DNA from: Saccoglossus kowalevskii
Taxonomy: Eukaryota > Hemichordata > Enteropneusta > Harrimaniidae
Assembly (NCBI RefSeq): GCF_000003605.2
Contig: NW_003114964.1
Coordinates: forward strand, 33,040 to 84,220
DNA: 51,181 nucleotides
Reading direction: 5' to 3'
Shown here: positions 49,201 to 51,181 of the stretch, piece by piece
How the letters are laid out: every line of letters starts with the position of its first letter
Numbering within the stretch: position 1 is the stretch's first letter
Notes under the pieces: model-generated
Seen by the model: only the letters and a program-made list of their open reading frames with translations
Told to the model about the DNA's origin: nothing
Databases searched by the model: none
Translations under genes and position numbers: made by a program

Positions 49201-51181
49201 TTTCTCGCTCGTGGCTCAATTCTCATGTTGCGATATGAGACGATGTGTTGATACCGTCACGTTCGCCCTCTGGAATATTTATAAACCGACGTCCTCGCAA
49301 AGTGACCAATACAATGCACGGTAATTGTGCAATGGGCGCACATAAATATTATTTGATACATTGTTCTAATGGAAGTTGAAGAAAAAAAAATATACACTTT
49401 TTGTCGACGTTATTTATTCTTACGGCATTTTTTAATAACGCTGTATTTTGCGTTGCAGTGAAAGATGGCAGAAGAACAAAATGCCAAGATGATATCATTT
49501 CTTTTTAATTCATTTCAATTGTTCGACATTATGTTGATGTGCCTGAAACTTTTATAGGCAGCTACGTTTATGCGGCAAATTGTGTAGAATGAATATGTGT
49601 TTCGTAGCCAGCCAAATGGCTTGGAAATGCCAAGAGTGGGCGCTCCACCGCGGTTCCTCGCCAGCGTGAACGTTGTACGTGCTGTCGGCCGCCTTTGCCA
49701 CTGATGCACTCCAGCGATACGCAGTAACTGTGACTAAACGCTCTTAATCATTTATAAAGTTTCGACATTTTCGTAGCTTTTCTGTCCCAATGCACTGGAA
49801 ACCGATTTTGAACGTGAGAGACATCGTCAATAACTATCCGCGCTGTACAGCGCAGGAAATGAATCATTCGGCCAACGCACCTGGGAAAACGTCAATTTCA
49901 GTACACATCTTGCGAAATAATCCCGCGTGAGTAAATTGTTATTATTTGTGTTAGATATTTCAATAATAATAAGACTGGGTCGAAATAGCGATGACAAACA
50001 TCGCAGGAGTTCAATCTACGTATATCAGACAACGACGTTTGAGAAGGATTAAAACCGGAGACTTGTATTTCTTGTTTTATATTTGATAATAATTGAACAT
50101 GTTTGTTTTGTCATTTATCGACCATCCCTTCTTGATAATTCCTGGAACGTTGACAAAATTACAATATTCATGCCAATCTCGTCCTCGCGGGTGTCATGAA
50201 ATCGATTTCCAAGACAATGTGGTTCCTTGAGAAAGAAAGAGTCGGCCTTCAAGCCCACGAGGAGATAACTGGACAGATTTCTTATCGCAACAAGATCGTT
50301 GAACTGACAATGATTTGTCATGTAAATGCGATCACCGACACGAAAGTGAATAAAACATTAGTAGCGTCATGTTCGATGACGAGGCATGCGTCCAGAGCAT
50401 TAAAAAAGAAACAAGTGCACGCAACATCAGTACATGAAATATGCGCAAGAAGCACACATATGCACGACAATTCTGCGAACATTCTAAATTATAGGTTTGA
50501 ACTTAAGAAAGATGTCCAGGAACAAATATTTCTCCCAGAAAACTTAATCGATCGGCATGGCAAATATAAACAAATGTTTATGATGAATGACTGACAGTCG
50601 GTACGACGTAAATAGTTCTTATCTGTCGATTACTCGCTGAATAAAAACACATTAAAACCGGTTATTCAATAATATTGTGATTCCATGAATTAGAGTGGCA
50701 GGAGACTGGCTCTATAAACTAATATGTCTGGTAGACATATAACTGTTTTAATTTCCTTCACGGTCACGCCAATATAAACATTGTTACATATAATATGCAC
50801 AAATTTTAGATCTTTGAAAATACCGACATTATTCCACCGTGGCTGGCGGTGTTATGCCGATTCTTCGGGGAATAGTGGATTCTTTAAAAAGAGCAGTCGA
50901 TACAAAGAAAGGAGAAAAGATCACTTAATTAGATATCTTGTCGCCACACAATCTGATTGTTTGTCGTGACATTGACGCGATAACGAGGCTGTCATCTTGG
51001 ATTATCTGTCAAGTCGTGTGACCTGACAAAGTGACTTATATGTGCACCGAACTATGAGCGACATCGTGTCCGTCACAAATACGTTCTTTATCTCAGTAAT
51101 TCCGTATTGCAAGACTAACCGCCGATATCGCCCGAAAACCATACACACAGTAGTAAAATGCTTTTTTTAGTTACGTGCCTT

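Larger units (their letters stand above)
41172..51181. other. Non-coding 3' flank of gene B; no recognised gene
   Basis: About 10 kb. The longest open frames (minus strand 42152-42550 and plus strand 50196-50594, each 132 codons) have no recognisable domains and are not clearly beyond chance. Other items seen: a CT-rich tract near 42418-42436, a short GAT repeat near 46374-46388, a strong acceptor-like site ending at 46254, and TCACGTGA palindromes at 41187-41194 and 47264-47271. I see no RNA gene. Confidence 0.55.

Noticed and set aside
50196-50594. 132-codon + strand frame with an ATG start near the right edge
   Set aside because: Mixed, charged peptide with no recognised motif and no splice or promoter context. 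Kept only as a mention, since conservation data would be needed to call a gene.

Overview
The window is a gene-poor, AT-leaning stretch of an invertebrate animal genome. Animal origin is shown by two spliced homeobox genes with GT-AG introns, large non-coding spaces, many simple repeats and a 250-base assembly gap. The phylum cannot be fixed from the sequence. A deuterostome invertebrate (hemichordate or amphioxus type) or a lophotrochozoan would fit equally well.

The content is a head-to-tail pair of BarH-like (Barhl) homeobox genes on the + strand. Gene A joins 10133-10652, 14254-14467 and 14987-15251 (332 residues). Gene B joins 36378-36933, 38021-38237 and 40907-41171 (345 residues). Both have three coding exons with identical intron phases (1, then 2), the second intron splitting the same homeodomain arginine codon. 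Both encode an N-terminal FIL/eh1-like repressor motif, an acidic run, a BarH-class homeodomain (Thr47, Tyr49) and a conserved C-terminal block. The homeodomains match at 56 of 60 positions. Gene B keeps the family consensus; gene A has drifted, mainly just after the homeodomain. They are therefore a tandem duplicate pair of transcription factors, probably DNA-binding repressors used in neural and sensory cell fate as in other animals.

Layout: 1-776 is two abutting tandem arrays (64-bp and 41-bp units). 777-10058 is non-coding upstream DNA with simple repeats. 10133-15251 is gene A, with a 3.6-kb first intron that holds a perfect 44-bp palindrome and an unexplained hydrophobic antisense open frame. 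15906-16155 is a run of N. 15252-36377 is a 21-kb intergenic region with no recognisable gene but with several candidate regulatory or exon-like spots (near 16.9, 20.3, 24.9, 25.2, 30.0 and 30.6 kb) and a CpG-rich, CCAAT-bearing candidate promoter of gene B at 35.68-36.0 kb. 36378-41171 is gene B. 41172-51181 is non-coding flank with no recognised gene.

No tRNA, rRNA, CRISPR or recognisable transposon protein was seen. Most short open frames outside the two genes look like chance. The strongest biology here is the Barhl pair and its asymmetric divergence. Non-coding observations are offered as leads and graded accordingly.
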